Of a stretch of 64,000 nucleotides of DNA, positions 63,501-64,000 are shown piece after piece. Each line of letters starts with the position of its first letter. Position 1 is the first letter of the stretch. This DNA comes from Armatimonadota bacterium (lineage in GTDB: Bacteria > Armatimonadota > UBA10988). The position numbers were made by a program, and so were the translations under genes. The notes beneath the pieces were generated by a model. It was given only the letters and a program-made list of their open reading frames with translations, was not told the DNA's origin and searched no databases. Location: contig JACRKZ010000082.1 in the NCBI GenBank assembly GCA_016235455.1, positions 16,894 to 80,893 on the forward strand, written 5' to 3'.

Positions 63501-64000
63501 CGACGGTGAACTCGACATCGAACGGCGCGTAGGACTCGACGCTGACGTGCTGATAGCCACCGGCGCCGGTGGTCAGGTCGGCGATGGAACGTGTCACGCC
63601 GCCGATGGTCTGCGGCGTGCTTCCGACGGCGCCGCTGTACTCGTTGTACCAGCGCACGAACTGCGTCGCGCCGGTGCTCAGCTGGTACAGGCTGGCATCC
63701 CACGAACGCGGCTTGAGCCTAGCCGCGGGCGAAAGCGTTGGATCGTCATCCAGGTCCTTGGTGTAGGTGCGCTGGTCGTCGACGAACAGGCGCACGCTGC
63801 CGCGGTAGCGGTCCCAGTCGCCACGCGGGTCGACCATCGTGTCGTAGGCGGGCGTCAGGCCGCGGTCGGCATCGATCTGGCGCTCGACGGCATCGCGGCT
63901 GGGCGGCTGGTAGCGCGGCACGTCCACGCTCAGGTCCAGCGGCGTCACGTTGTCCTGACGCACGTTGAACTCGCGGTCGAGCGCGCCGGTAACCTTGACC
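60592..64000 (-). CDS. Very large protein of unknown function, N-terminus beyond right edge
   Basis: 1136 codons are open from the right edge to the stop at 60592; a GTG at 63963 is in frame but the reading frame continues upstream (VKVTGALDREFN), so the true start is outside. The content is beta-rich: WVPVTITNEGNVPLYDVKFY is like an extracellular Ig-type domain, and repeated segments such as PRAVVDTMNGAGLVAWCAWQ, DYLVMWHNEADKPAENRRAS and GRHWLAWVSTRDL suggest a propeller. No membrane helix is seen in the visible part. It lies upstream of pilM but is separated by hairpins and a promoter. It may be a surface or pilus-associated protein; this rests on position only. Confidence 0.75.
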   Translation of the reverse strand, partial: VKVTGALDREFNVRQDNVTPLDLSVDVPRYQPPSRDAVERQIDADRGLTPAYDTMVDPRGDWDRYRGSVRLFVDDQRTYTKDLDDDPTLSPAARLKPRSWDASLYQLSTGATQFVRWYNEYSGAVGSTPQTIGGVTRSIADLTTGAGGYQHVSVESYAPFDVEFTVGYERRMSIAERFIDFGRAIGGAMSQWVPVTITNEGNVPLYDVKFYVQDPMRAIQVADGASRARGIQLNPIPSWLSSNLAIGAPTERGLIQMFGGGTLSAVFPAAAGSLVGNTVTDVYLRLGRNDLATPLRIPVGQPMGNYAGTLGGFVDNLGTQAADCPNDGTNAPDRAAKTAVGGSAVMKATVTEGPLARVADFFDNETDRRRESANVLNVAPYDATRAQPGTFQPIPDLQFYSEPDVADATPALAVAQDLTTMSNPLPNSSDQLTVFWSRLLDPGGGTNPRWDVWLQRAGRPALAAGQVTSTNYRAFSWPNAPLAGNPQGAAPVGTRNVYPSVCAIPGSAGPDYLVMWHNEADKPAENRRASALQFYRYSGTNRGPLLTVADDASGNGLVNKAMPRAVVDTMNGAGLVAWCAWQNGQGGRARLGFNAISMPAAYGAGAGYADAISVPAGSPVRNYDLRTPPGLTNMAEPWLLPGYRDEATNTAPVGSDPRVGNLRLLNGFYSAWSPLWQNQDIYWTRYRALQDPAESATDNVNTWADGLTNSPMAEDGFRLARTGTAGPVTMDYPATGQTQTLTCLPGGRVPFARITDELLQSTPENVAYGSAHPDWVMPPAQPRLSYCAAASPGVRRVEQVNHKGFADTVLPIVDHDSAGAVVPLVRLRIYAATSLTAGPPDLSTNPTLLTVNFDLPSAMWDAAQEEWVLALANSGAPSDAFATLAARGIKAVRIHPGLGRVTFSAPLYKRGQNNPIYVYASYRPATWRMTTDLAGDTQPTAAFDWWERLTLVWRRGLENGRGQLWYRTFSLSVPLDKPPLTAAPTAMADLDTTPQAITPTLTPDDLRDGMVHLPFDRAGHRVRFTYTYTTDTGTATSTDEYHYVPGLGPERVLPMDGVGSESMPALASEHFLAGYPLGGNQRSIMSGRHWLAWVSTRDLYQLNPTAGNPPLRGKAGTHVYYGAFLPDYTPAAEAR

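Overview
This window is GC-rich bacterial chromosome, most likely from an uncultured or little-studied member of Armatimonadota. The best pointer is the tandem pair of prepilin-like proteins whose N-terminus runs into FAKAREKAR and which carry an H-x9-DG motif, a style common in that phylum. Many secreted glycoside hydrolases, a pilMNOPQ locus and a DUF177-rpmF-plsX-fab cluster fit this. No rRNA, tRNA, CRISPR array, transposase or prophage gene was seen.

Layout. 1-7747 (minus): an operon-like run with a cell-wall amidase carrying an extra N-terminal region, a secreted protein with a nucleotidyltransferase-like motif, a secreted two-repeat protein and a truncated glycoside hydrolase. 7818-11079 (minus): gatC-gatA-gatB with overlapping start/stop codons. 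11180-17700: a Uma2-family nuclease, a ferredoxin/CrtI-like oxidoreductase pair, a secreted BSP-type metalloprotein, a PAS/PocR-like sensor, a papain-like protease and a DUF1080 protein. 17816-24778 (minus): a tandemly duplicated two-gene cassette, each copy being a polytopic membrane protein with a helical-repeat tail plus a membrane-anchored CxxCH beta-propeller protein. 24859-28659: a large beta-galactosidase-like enzyme.

28897-33649 (plus): two nearly identical prepilin-like genes with their own terminators, a glycyl-radical enzyme of unusual type, and a degenerate third prepilin-like gene. 33650-34108 is non-coding and holds a long palindromic element. 34109-40058: two glycoside hydrolases, with a zeta-toxin-like kinase and a small partner attached to the second. 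40130-45605: a small membrane protein, a five-repeat lipoprotein, rpsU, miaA, pyrE, and a LytM-like protein that has lost its zinc ligands. 45819-51906 (plus): DUF177, rpmF, plsX, fabH, fabD, fabG, acpP, fabF behind a good sigma70-type promoter. 52286-60344 (minus): type IV pilus assembly locus in the order pilM, pilN, pilO, pilP-like, an STN-domain protein, pilQ, also behind a good promoter. 60592-64000: a very large protein of unknown function, cut by the right edge.

The most unusual observations are: pilM carries a long acidic FDFG-like insertion and is interrupted inside it by an in-frame UAG; every periplasmic pil component has a low-complexity tail; the duplicated heme-motif/membrane cassette; the glycyl-radical enzyme lacking the usual Cys-x-Glu and any adjacent activase; and a secreted protein with a nucleotidyltransferase-like hG[GS]-x11-DxD signature. 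Gene starts were chosen from ribosome-binding sites and neighbour overlaps; all family assignments are from reading the sequence and were not checked by database search.
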